In this document: positions 32,235 to 40,469 of the stretch, in pieces
How positions within the stretch are numbered: the stretch's first letter is position 1
How the letters are laid out: each line of letters starts with the position of its first letter
Source: Bacillus sp. AFS006103
Lineage (GTDB): Bacteria > Bacillota > Bacilli > Bacillales > Cytobacillaceae
Length of the DNA stretch: 53,186 nucleotides
Reading direction: 5' to 3'
Assembly (NCBI GenBank): GCA_002559145.1
Contig: NTXX01000018.1
Span: 1-53,186, forward strand
Translations under genes and position numbers: made by a program
The notes under the pieces: generated by a model
Seen by the model: only the letters and a program-made list of their open reading frames with translations
What the model was told of the DNA's origin: nothing
Databases searched by the model: none

Positions 32235-35223
32235 AGGCTCTAACCCCCTTTAGCTTCTGATTCGACTGCTTCATTTCCAGGGTTTCTTTATCATAAAAAT
32301 GGCGACGGCAAACCAGCTTAAACTCACAGAATTTACAATCATTCACATCATCGGTCATTTCAAAATGACCATGTTTCACAGCATCAATTAGTTTTTCTAA
32401 AATATCTAAGCCGTTGGTTCGGAGTATCCTATCCTGCTTCCTCGTAAACCTTTGAGCCAATCCTTTTTGGGTCGGAAAATAATACGAACTCTCCTCGACT
32501 GCGCCCTCGCCAAGATTTAAATGCTGTTCGATGGCCATGGCGTAAATCATGTGCTGGAGCTGCCGTCCGCCTTTAAAGGCTGCATTCTTAGAATAACCGA
32601 ACGTGCTCCCTGTTTTATAGTCGATGATATGGTATTTACCGTCCTTGGATTGATCGACACGATCAATAATCCCGGAAATTCTTACATCTCCTGATGGAAG
32701 AGTAATGATTGCTGGATCCTTTTCACCAATCCCAAATGAATACTCGAAATGAAGCGGTTGGTAATTTTCGCTATAATGCTCTTCTTCTTTTAGAAAGATC
32801 TCACAGCAAGCTAGGATATCCGTCCGCTCACGTTGATAGACTCTTTCATTTGGGGGAGGCAAAACTTCTTTTTGTTCATCGATTAAACCTTGTGCCATTC
32901 CTAAAATGAGATCCAAATGATCGGCATAGGAAGGCTTGGCATGATCTTGTGTTAATTTTTTGTAAAAGTTTTCAAAAATACTGTGAAGCAAGCTTCCTCG
33001 GGTTGCGGCATCGAGCCATTTGTTTGAATCAAACGAAACATCCTCTACGCTCCTAACTTTTAGAACCTCTTTTAAAAAATAGGAATACGGACACTTAGCG
33101 AGTGTTTCAAGCTTACCTGCACTCAAACGTTTATCCTGATTTCTGCGAGGATCGTACTCTTCGGCATCAATCTGAATCAGCCCATCAAATTCCGTGTAAT
33201 TTCTAGTATTTCGTCCAGTTTCCGCAGTGATTCCCAGTTTAATATTGTTAAAATGGTTTAAAATTCCTTCATTTAGCCGCTGCGCACGATCATTGGTTAA
33301 TTTTTCATTCCAATAGTCTTTATCTTCAAAAATATCATTCGCGATGATTGATGACGGCAGTGATTTTAATGCTTCAAAATCAGCATCTTTATTGCCGGTG
33401 ATTAAGCGGTAGCATTGCAAAACAACAAATGCCGGGTTAACCACCCGATTATTATTCATATCAAAATTACAGTAACTGACCGTGACATGACCGGTTGAAT
33501 TTGCCAGAGCCTGTAACATTGTATACAAGTTTTCTTGACCTTTTTCACGTAGTAATGGCAAACCGTTCCCTAATTGAATTCGCTCTGTATCAAGCAAGAG
33601 CGGATCTTCACTTGCATTACCTGGAAACTTCTTGTTATCCAAGCCTACAAAAAATAAATGCGCCCGGCTATTATAAATTCCTCTCTTATACGAAGAAACA
33701 TGGAGATGACCTGGCTTTGGACCCGATTGATTAATTTGAACAGTTAACAAAAGATCTTTCACCTTTTCAAACAAATCGTAGCTTGATAGCGATTCATCTG
33801 CAAAGGGGAGAATCCTCTCGATTTCCTCCAATAGGGCAGACTTAGCCATTTCATCAAGAGATGAACTTGTTTTACAGTTATTTTTAAGAAGATAGGTGAT
33901 TCCAGTTAATGACTTTTTATAATTCATGGTTGGATTTAACGGAGGCAGTTTTTTAAAAAGGTCAGCATACCACTGCCTCAACCACGAAATTTCCTTTAAC
34001 CTGGTTTCATAGATAGATGTTTCTTCTGCTTGTAAAAGTTTATCGCCTAAACGTTCGATTTCAAGGTCGAGATGCGTTAGGTACCGTTCTTGTGACCAGC
34101 CAATCTGTAAATCCCGAAGCACTCGTGAAATTTTAGCTTTAGAAGGTGCACCTTCGCCAAATTCAATTAATCCTTCATTCAGCAAATCAAGAAAGGTTTG
34201 TACACTGTAGTTAGACTGAATCCAACTTATTAATCCGGAAACCAAACGTCCCGGGCGGCTAAATGAAACGGGCAGTCCTTCACCAAAAGTAATGGGCAGA
34301 TCTAACTTTTGGGACAGGTGGTAAAACACGGTTATGTAGGCATCAGCGTTTGTATAGTAAACAACACTCTCATCTAATGATGTATTGGTCTCTTTGATTT
34401 TTTCTAAGATTTGTTTAACTTCCATTTCTTCTGTCTTCGCAGTAAAAAGCTCCAAGTTCGGCTCCCTGATTGCTTCCTCCTGTTGATAGAGATAACTGAG
34501 CGGAGCCGGCTGACCCCAATAAACCGAACTGATGCTTGACCGTTCAGGAGGATTGATTCCCAATACCGGTGCAAGCGGCAGTTTATAAACAGACTCAGGG
34601 ATGATTTTTCTTAGGAATTGGTCTTCTAGGTGGGATAGGTTAAGACTGGATTGTAAAATAAAAACTCCCTTATCCTCGATTTGAGTGGCTTCCAGTGCCT
34701 TATTTATTAATCCCGCCTTGTCAGTAAATTGATGAATACTTAAGGTATTTTCATATTCAGCAAGAATCTCATAAATATCCTCCGCTTTGTCCGGGTTAAT
34801 AAATGCATTCTTTTTCAAAGTATCCTTTGTATAGCCGGCTAATCGTAAGGTTTGAATGGTTGTATCTATCGCATGACTAAAGGCAGGCGTTATTTCCATT
34901 CCCGCAAAGTAACGAAGCTTCTCTTGGTTTTTCAACTCTTTAAGAAGATTATAGGTAAAATGAACACCCACTGTCTGATCTAAGATATTTTGCGGTTGAT
35001 CTGAATTCAAGTCAACAACTGTTCGGGCCAGGTCTTTCACCGTTTTATACTTGAGATTAATGGCTTGATAGCCTGCCTTAACAAAAGCCTCATTGATTTG
35101 TTCCCCGATAGAATGAGAATCAACAATCACAAGTTTTTCTCTTAAGGGAAAATTAGTGCAGATTTGATTTAGTTCGTATAATAAGGATTTCACGGAATCC
35201 CTCCAATCTTTAGGTAGAATCAT
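32227..35223 (-). CDS. PD-(D/E)XK nuclease, AddB-like subunit
   Basis: A 998-aa partner of the AddA-like helicase. The C-terminal nuclease domain has ISGIIDRVD, then YHIIDYKTG. An AddB-like iron-sulfur cluster is suggested by Cys in LAKCPYSYFL and the cluster CKFCEFKLVC near the end. The middle (ISSYKRGIYNSR-like HVSSYKRGIYNSRAHLFFVG) resembles an inactivated helicase core. Unlike classic AddB, the N-terminus has no Walker A (GxxGxGKT), so ATP binding is probably absent. It precedes and overlaps the helicase gene, so the two are translationally coupled. Confidence 0.8.
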   Translation of the reverse strand: MILPKDWRDSVKSLLYELNQICTNFPLREKLVIVDSHSIGEQINEAFVKAGYQAINLKYKTVKDLARTVVDLNSDQPQNILDQTVGVHFTYNLLKELKNQEKLRYFAGMEITPAFSHAIDTTIQTLRLAGYTKDTLKKNAFINPDKAEDIYEILAEYENTLSIHQFTDKAGLINKALEATQIEDKGVFILQSSLNLSHLEDQFLRKIIPESVYKLPLAPVLGINPPERSSISSVYWGQPAPLSYLYQQEEAIREPNLELFTAKTEEMEVKQILEKIKETNTSLDESVVYYTNADAYITVFYHLSQKLDLPITFGEGLPVSFSRPGRLVSGLISWIQSNYSVQTFLDLLNEGLIEFGEGAPSKAKISRVLRDLQIGWSQERYLTHLDLEIERLGDKLLQAEETSIYETRLKEISWLRQWYADLFKKLPPLNPTMNYKKSLTGITYLLKNNCKTSSSLDEMAKSALLEEIERILPFADESLSSYDLFEKVKDLLLTVQINQSGPKPGHLHVSSYKRGIYNSRAHLFFVGLDNKKFPGNASEDPLLLDTERIQLGNGLPLLREKGQENLYTMLQALANSTGHVTVSYCNFDMNNNRVVNPAFVVLQCYRLITGNKDADFEALKSLPSSIIANDIFEDKDYWNEKLTNDRAQRLNEGILNHFNNIKLGITAETGRNTRNYTEFDGLIQIDAEEYDPRRNQDKRLSAGKLETLAKCPYSYFLKEVLKVRSVEDVSFDSNKWLDAATRGSLLHSIFENFYKKLTQDHAKPSYADHLDLILGMAQGLIDEQKEVLPPPNERVYQRERTDILACCEIFLKEEEHYSENYQPLHFEYSFGIGEKDPAIITLPSGDVRISGIIDRVDQSKDGKYHIIDYKTGSTFGYSKNAAFKGGRQLQHMIYAMAIEQHLNLGEGAVEESSYYFPTQKGLAQRFTRKQDRILRTNGLDILEKLIDAVKHGHFEMTDDVNDCKFCEFKLVCRRHFYDKETLEMKQSNQKLKGVRAYD

Positions 35224-35353
35224 AAAATATGTTCACCTATTCACTCTGTTCTAGTTTCCTATTTGTTATTCCTTCCATGTTGTTAGAAAAAACATATTTT
35301 TTTCAAAGTTGGTAATAATAACCTCGATTAACTTTGAAAGGATGGGATGTTTG

Positions 35354-36088
35354 ATGTCGTTAGAATGGTTTGACAGAGTATGTGGAGAACTACAAGAACA
35401 CCTGGAGTCTATTTGCGAAGAATACGATCAGGTCGGTCAAATGACAGTTGAGAGAGCCGCCAAACATCCAAGGATCGAGTTTTATGTCGATACCGCAGAT
35501 GTTGATACCGAAGAATTAGAGCGAGATTACTTCTGCTCGCTGTTCTTTGATCCGCAAAACGAGGAATTTTACATCGATACCTTCGATGTTGACAGCGGGC
35601 ATACTGCGAAGGTCATCCTTTCAGACATAGAAGACATTATCGAGGAAGTTCACGCCAGCCTTCATGATTACATGAACGGTGATGATCACTATACAGATGA
35701 TGGCGTCTATCTTCAGACTACTGAGGTCTCTGATGAAGATGATGAGGATAATGAGGTCGAAACTGTTTATGTGGAAGATGATGAGGATGAAGAGTATTAC
35801 GAGGCAGCACAAGTTAATAGTGACGACATCTTTGAGGAAATTGATGTGGATTGGTCTACCCCTGAAGTAACGGCCTTCAAACATGAAGACGAAGTCGAAG
35901 TAACCTATCAATTTGGATTGGTGCAAGCTACTGGGGACGGTGTTCTCAAGCGGATCAACCGAATTTGGACGACGGACGATGAATTAATCAAGGATGAGTC
36001 CCATTTCATTTTTAGTAAGGAAGAAGCAACCACCATTATCGCTATGATTGCCTCTCATATGGACCAATTAAGCGAATTTGAATTTTAA
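35354..36088 (+). CDS. Acidic protein of unknown function
   Basis: A 244-aa, strongly acidic soluble protein. ATG 35354 (MSLEWFDRV) is chosen because GGATGGG lies 6-10 nt before it. Residues about 110-170 are dominated by Asp/Glu (EDDEDNEVETVYVEDDEDEE). The C-terminal 80 residues are ordered-looking (VEVTYQFGLVQATGDGVLKR; IFSKEEATTIIAMIASHM). It is divergent from the AddAB-like pair. The acidic run resembles DNA-mimic or adaptor proteins, but that is only composition. I do not recognise the family. Confidence 0.7.
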   Translation: MSLEWFDRVCGELQEHLESICEEYDQVGQMTVERAAKHPRIEFYVDTADVDTEELERDYFCSLFFDPQNEEFYIDTFDVDSGHTAKVILSDIEDIIEEVHASLHDYMNGDDHYTDDGVYLQTTEVSDEDDEDNEVETVYVEDDEDEEYYEAAQVNSDDIFEEIDVDWSTPEVTAFKHEDEVEVTYQFGLVQATGDGVLKRINRIWTTDDELIKDESHFIFSKEEATTIIAMIASHMDQLSEFEF

Positions 36089-36106
36089 GCAAAATTAGAA
36101 ACAACG

Positions 36107-36127
36107 AGCATGCCTTAGCGGTATGCT
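36107..36127 (+). terminator. Terminator of acidic-protein gene
   Basis: AGCATGCC / GGTATGCT (one mismatch) with a TTAGC loop, then TATTGTTTTTC, 19 nt past the stop. Confidence 0.75.
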
Positions 36128-36145
36128 TATTGTTTTTCAAAAATA

Positions 36146-36171
36146 AAAGTTCTCCATGGCAGGAGAACTTT
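36146..36171 (-). terminator. Terminator of 73-aa gene
   Basis: AAAGTTCTCC / GGAGAACTTT with a 6-nt loop, followed on the minus strand by TTTTATTTTTG, close to the stop at 36177. Confidence 0.85.
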
Positions 36172-36176
36172 ACTGG

Positions 36177-36398
36177 TTATTCAATAATTATCCCTTTTTG
36201 GTAATCTTGCATAAAGGTTTCAACCGTTTCCTCTGCTCCTCCGCTAGATTCAAAAACTTGGACAAGTACTTCATTTCGATTGTCAACAGATAGAATATTG
36301 ACGTCACTATATCGATTGACATCCAGTTGTACTCTTAAATCTTGCGCTATGCTGTTTGCTTGAAATTGCTCATTGATGAGAAATCGATAATTCCGCAT
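36177..36398 (-). CDS. Small protein of unknown function
   Basis: A 73-aa protein (MRNYRFLINEQFQANSIAQD...), with a beta-alpha-beta look and a C-terminal VETFMQDYQKGIIIE. The ATG has a moderate GGGAT SD and the gene has its own terminator, which supports it being real. No Cys, no membrane segment. I do not recognise the family. It lies downstream of the CBS-domain gene on the same strand, separated by 88 bp containing an AT-rich hairpin. Confidence 0.6.
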   Translation of the reverse strand: MRNYRFLINEQFQANSIAQDLRVQLDVNRYSDVNILSVDNRNEVLVQVFESSGGAEETVETFMQDYQKGIIIE

Positions 36399-36459
36399 AA
36401 GTTAATCCCTGCCTTTTATTAGGAGTCCATCATATACAGTTTTTCCGACTTCTTGTAAA

Positions 36460-36486
36460 TTTATTGATAACATTTTTATCAATAAA
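36460..36486 (-). terminator. AT-rich hairpin after CBS gene
   Basis: A perfect 11-bp stem TTTATTGATAA / TTATCAATAAA with a 5-nt loop lies directly at the stop of the CBS gene. Confidence 0.55.
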
Positions 36487-37221
36487 TTAGTCTACCGTGT
36501 AATCAATTTGAATAAGATCCCAAGCTGTAATCATACCAAGTGGGGACTCATCCGCTCTTCCGTGTTCAGTAATAATGATACCTTCAATTTTCCGCTTCTT
36601 TTTATGTGCTTTTTCAAAAATATTTTCCACCTCAAAAATATTAATATCTTTAGCGACGATTTCAATCGGATGTTCCTTCTCGTAAGTCATGATATCGGAT
36701 ACATGGATATCAGAAAGATTGACAGAACTATTTTCCATATTCTGCGCCATCCATTTCACAATCGAACTTGCCGTGAGTAAGCCAACACACTTCTTGTTTT
36801 TATAGATTGGAAACTTCGAATAACCGTGTTCTTTAATGGCGGCCGTTACTTTTAAAATGCTGTCACGGTAATCAAAGTACACCACATTTTTCGTGGCAAT
36901 TGACAGGGCATAATTAGGACGACTGAAGACATTGGCAATTTTTTCAATATGAGAAACGACTTTCGCATTGGGCTCAGCAATATAAAAGCCAATTTCCATT
37001 TTCTCATGCACAATCGCATTTCGCAGCCTGGCATATTGCTCCAGGTCCTTTTTATACGTTTCAATGATTTGATATTTTTTTGCCCCAACCTTTACGAGAA
37101 CGACGAATCTTTCATCATTAATTTGGACGATATCCCTTAATGCATCGTGCACTTGGTTAAAAGCTACCTCAAACCGTTCAGATAATAACTGTCCTAGTTT
37201 TTTATTCATATTCATATTCAT
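36487..37221 (-). CDS. CBS-domain protein
   Basis: A 244-aa cytosolic protein. An N-terminal helical domain (about 1-90, LGQLLSERFEVAFNQVHDAL) is followed by a CBS pair (about 110-240): HGYSKFPIYKNKKCVGLLTASSI and IIITEHGRADESPLGMITAWDLI. CBS pairs bind adenine nucleotides or SAM and report energy state. There is no catalytic or HTH domain. The N-terminal region includes LRNAIVHEK, as in HEPN-like or abortive-type helical domains, but no RxxxxH motif could be fixed. It is monocistronic; the start falls in a run of ATG codons, so the exact start is uncertain. Confidence 0.72.
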   Translation of the reverse strand: MNMNMNKKLGQLLSERFEVAFNQVHDALRDIVQINDERFVVLVKVGAKKYQIIETYKKDLEQYARLRNAIVHEKMEIGFYIAEPNAKVVSHIEKIANVFSRPNYALSIATKNVVYFDYRDSILKVTAAIKEHGYSKFPIYKNKKCVGLLTASSIVKWMAQNMENSSVNLSDIHVSDIMTYEKEHPIEIVAKDINIFEVENIFEKAHKKKRKIEGIIITEHGRADESPLGMITAWDLIQIDYTVD

Positions 37222-37345
37222 TTGTCTCTCCCATGGTATATCTCTTTTATCATTATATTTATAGTAAAATCAATACTTTAAATTTTCAAGAAATTAATTT
37301 CCCCAATTGTGTTTAATTAGTTCGATCCCATCTTTATGGGTGTTC

Positions 37346-38848
37346 CTATTGATTGGCTAATATAGTAATCAGTTGATCCTCTATCTTTTTTCCTTTTGAA
37401 TCATCCACTAAGTTATTTAGTAGAATTGAAAAAATTAAGGTTTGTCCACCTTTTGATTTTACATAGCCTGATATTGAACTAACCGTAGAAATAGTCCCCG
37501 TTTTTGCGTAAACTTTTCCTCGAACCGAAGGATCCTTCATCCGATTTCTTAAAGTTCCGCCGACCATCTTTTCACTTTCACCGGCGACAGGTAATGAGTG
37601 AAGATAGCTCGGAAACCACTTTTCCTTTTGAACGGTAAATAACAGCTGCGTCAGCTGGTTGGCTGGAATCAGATCGACATGGGAAACGCCTGAACCATCC
37701 CTTAGCACCAATGTTTTGGAGTTAACTCCGAATTTTGCAATCTCGGCATTTAAAACACTCAGTCCCTTTTCCCAGCTGCCTTCCCCCTTCTCGACTCGAC
37801 CCATTTCCTTAATTAATATTTCAGCATGGACGTTATTGCTCAGTTTCATAAACGGAACTAGGAGCTCAGATAACGGCATTGATTGATGGGTCGATAAAAC
37901 TCTTGCGGTGTCAGGCACCAATCCTGTTTTTAGTTTTCCGGTCACCTGTATCCCGTGTTCTGTTAAGGATTGTTTCAAAAGGGACAAGGCATACCGAGTG
38001 GGGTCCCAGACTCCAATCCATTCTTTTTCTGTTTTTGCCTTTATTGGGATGGTTCCTTCGATTGTTATGATGTTCCTCGCGTGTTCACGCTCAATGGTGA
38101 TATCCTTTTTCCCATCCTCAGGAACAGTTATAGCATCGTTGATTATTTTTAGATAATTCGTCTTCGGGGTTATTTTCACGATCGGTTTGTCGCCTTTTCT
38201 TGTTCCAGGCTGCACGAGGACCTTGATCGATCCTGCATCATAGGCTCTGGTCGGTGAGGCGGTGAGTGCGGAAATCTGTGCGCCGTAATGAGTTGTTTCG
38301 TCACTCCAAGGGAGGTCGAGTGAATAACGGACATTATCATACCAGGAATCATCACCGAAAAGGTTTCCCTTAATTTTTTTGATGCCTCGCTTTTGAATGT
38401 CCTCAGCCATTTTATCAAAATCAGATTTCAGTATAGTTGGGTCACCCTTCCCTACTAAATACAGATTCCCATGGAGGGTTTTCTTTTTCAGTAAGCCATC
38501 CGTATGGATCTCCGTCGTGAAGGTGTGATCTTCTCCGAGGATAGTAAGGGCGGCTGCTGCTGTTAATAGTTTCATATTGGAAGCAGGTCTTAAGCGGACA
38601 TCACCTTGGTGAGAATAGATGATTTTTCCATCTGAAGCGGAACGGATGCTTATGCCTGCAATAGCTCCTTTTAACGCAGGTTCGTTATTTATTAGCTGAT
38701 TTATCTGCTGAGCCATATTTTCCATGGCGTTTGCTTCTATAGGAGGAACGAATGCTGCGAGGACCGGAATAAAGATAAGAAGGTAATAATTAAGTCTTTT
38801 AATCAAACTTTGGTTCCACCCTTTCCTTTTTCCTAAGAGTTTGTCCAA
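37346..38848 (-). CDS. dacC: D-alanyl-D-alanine carboxypeptidase/endopeptidase (peptidase S13)
   Basis: A 500-aa penicillin-binding protein of class C type 4 (DacC/PBP4a-like). An N-terminal signal/anchor (about 20-40) is followed by the active-site SxxK S90-N-M-K93, SxN S337-N-N339 and KTGT 449-452, all intact. It removes the terminal D-Ala of stem peptides or cuts cross-links outside the membrane. Length matches DacC (about 490). The coding sequence contains the dispersed repeat core at 37907-37919, encoding part of V311-P-D-T314. It is monocistronic. In B. subtilis dacC is expressed in stationary phase. Confidence 0.9.
   Translation of the reverse strand: MDKLLGKRKGWNQSLIKRLNYYLLIFIPVLAAFVPPIEANAMENMAQQINQLINNEPALKGAIAGISIRSASDGKIIYSHQGDVRLRPASNMKLLTAAAALTILGEDHTFTTEIHTDGLLKKKTLHGNLYLVGKGDPTILKSDFDKMAEDIQKRGIKKIKGNLFGDDSWYDNVRYSLDLPWSDETTHYGAQISALTASPTRAYDAGSIKVLVQPGTRKGDKPIVKITPKTNYLKIINDAITVPEDGKKDITIEREHARNIITIEGTIPIKAKTEKEWIGVWDPTRYALSLLKQSLTEHGIQVTGKLKTGLVPDTARVLSTHQSMPLSELLVPFMKLSNNVHAEILIKEMGRVEKGEGSWEKGLSVLNAEIAKFGVNSKTLVLRDGSGVSHVDLIPANQLTQLLFTVQKEKWFPSYLHSLPVAGESEKMVGGTLRNRMKDPSVRGKVYAKTGTISTVSSISGYVKSKGGQTLIFSILLNNLVDDSKGKKIEDQLITILANQ
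37907..37919. repeat. Dispersed repeat core inside dacC
   Basis: GGTGTCAGGCACC lies within the coding sequence, identical to the core of the intergenic repeat. It adds no frame disturbance and contributes VPDT to an apparently non-catalytic part of the protein. Confidence 0.7.
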
Positions 38849-39091
38849 ATTTTTTAATTGTTATGTTTCATTTGATAGACCCTCATTTCTATTTGTGCAT
38901 TTGGCTCTATTTAATATTTTTATTTTCCCCAGAGTGCCACTTTACTAGCAGAAAATATTTTTGAAACTAATGTGTCTTGTTTGGGAAAAATGAAAAAAAG
39001 CTGCCCAAGCAGCGAAATAGTTAATGAGTTAACCTCAATTATAAGGATCTTTTCCAACCACAGTACCTGCCAAAGCAACTCCAGTGTAATA

Positions 39092-40366
39092 TTACACCAT
39101 CCTCTTCACAACATTCGTATTTTTGTTAAGATAAGCCCAATTCTGTGGTGCTGGGAGACTGATTTGCCAAAAAGTCGTCCCGGCTAATTGATACATATCA
39201 ATTAACCGATACTTTTCTATAAAACTCCTAATATCTTCAAACCATACCACATGCTCCTGACTCCCCTGCCAGTACCGAAACCAAGGTGCCATAGCCGTGA
39301 TATCGAATTCAATGTTTTCAGGCAGTGATATTGCTTTATTTTGAGCTGCAAGTACCGATAAGGCTTTGGTTGCATTCGTCCCAACCACCTTGTCATACCC
39401 ATATAGCGCCACGGCGATTTGCAGTTTACGAGAAGGAATTTGTGTCACTGAGTATTGAATCACTTGCTCTAGCCACGGAATCGGGGCAATCGGGTCGGGT
39501 GGGCCGCCTGGGTAGCCATAATCCATGGTCATCACTGCCACGATATCAGCCACAGAGCCAATCAACGCATAATCATAGGCACCAACGATTCGATTCGTTG
39601 GAATATCTGCTGTTTTGGCGTGAACATTTACTTGTAAAATAAGCCCTCCTAAGCTGCCCTTTAAATCTGCTAGAAATAAATTAAAATCGTTTCGTCTTGC
39701 CGGTGGAATAAATTCAAAATCAATACTGACGCCTCCGAACCCTCTTTGCCTAGATAAGTTAACCAAGCTCGCTACCAAATTGCGCCGATAGATTGGATTT
39801 TCCAGCACACTCCCTGCTAACTCCGCACTGAAATCAGTTCCAGCCAAATTTCGGACCATCAATAAAGGGATAATCTTCATTTGTTTACTTCTTGCCACCA
39901 GGGCTGCATCCTCGCTCACATTATACGCATAGCCTTCCTTCGTAAACGCATAAGCGACAATCGCCAAGTAGGTTAATTGGTTAGCTAGACTATTAATTGT
40001 GGCAAGGTTTGCACTTCTAGATGAAGGCAATAAAAACCCTAGTGTTTCGAGAGATACTCTGACTGGAGAGGGAACATTTATGATTTGGCCGATAACGAGC
40101 AGATTGGGATCAATTCCTGGATTTGCAGCAAGAATAACCGAAGGATCGACTCCAAATTGTTGAGCCAGCTGCCAGATGTGATCGCCTGCTTTAATTTGAT
40201 AGTAGCGGAGTGGAGGCAAGCTATCCGGAAGATAAAGTGCAAGGCCCGGGACGATGGAACTTGCTGAAGGTAACCCATTTAGTTCTACAATCGTTTGGAT
40301 AGAAACTCCATACCTCGTGGATATCTTCCACATATTTTCACCTGCAGTGACTACATGAATAGCCAT
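39092..40366 (-). CDS. sleL: LysM-LysM-GH18 spore cortex-lytic/germination enzyme (YaaH/SleL type)
   Basis: A 424-aa protein. Two LysM domains (2-47 and 52-96; HVVTAGENMWKISTRYGVSI, YQIKAGDHIWQLAQQFGVDP) bind peptidoglycan. The rest is a GH18 domain whose acid region reads FGGVSIDFEFIPP, the D-x-E form seen in SleL/YaaH. SleL is an N-acetylglucosaminidase acting on cortex fragments at germination, and length matches (about 427-430). SD AGGAGTGTG before ATG 40366. There is no signal peptide, consistent with deposition in the spore from the mother cell. Monocistronic. Confidence 0.9.
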   Translation of the reverse strand: MAIHVVTAGENMWKISTRYGVSIQTIVELNGLPSASSIVPGLALYLPDSLPPLRYYQIKAGDHIWQLAQQFGVDPSVILAANPGIDPNLLVIGQIINVPSPVRVSLETLGFLLPSSRSANLATINSLANQLTYLAIVAYAFTKEGYAYNVSEDAALVARSKQMKIIPLLMVRNLAGTDFSAELAGSVLENPIYRRNLVASLVNLSRQRGFGGVSIDFEFIPPARRNDFNLFLADLKGSLGGLILQVNVHAKTADIPTNRIVGAYDYALIGSVADIVAVMTMDYGYPGGPPDPIAPIPWLEQVIQYSVTQIPSRKLQIAVALYGYDKVVGTNATKALSVLAAQNKAISLPENIEFDITAMAPWFRYWQGSQEHVVWFEDIRSFIEKYRLIDMYQLAGTTFWQISLPAPQNWAYLNKNTNVVKRMV

Positions 40367-40424
40367 TTTCTCACACTCCTTCTTTACTATTATATGGACT
40401 CATACTAGAAAGTTATTACACATG

Positions 40425-40456
40425 AAAAAACGAACTTGCCGCCAGGACAAGTTCGT
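40425..40456 (-). terminator. Terminator of hen1-pnkp operon
   Basis: ACGAACTTG / CAAGTTCGT with a 9-nt loop followed on the minus strand by T6, 13 nt past the pnkp stop. Confidence 0.9.
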
Positions 40457-40469
40457 ATGATTTTTCTAC

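Noticed and set aside
29028..35223. Naming the pair addA/addB outright
   Set aside because: Length, N-termini and missing Walker A in the B subunit differ from the Bacillus proteins, so only AddAB-like is claimed.
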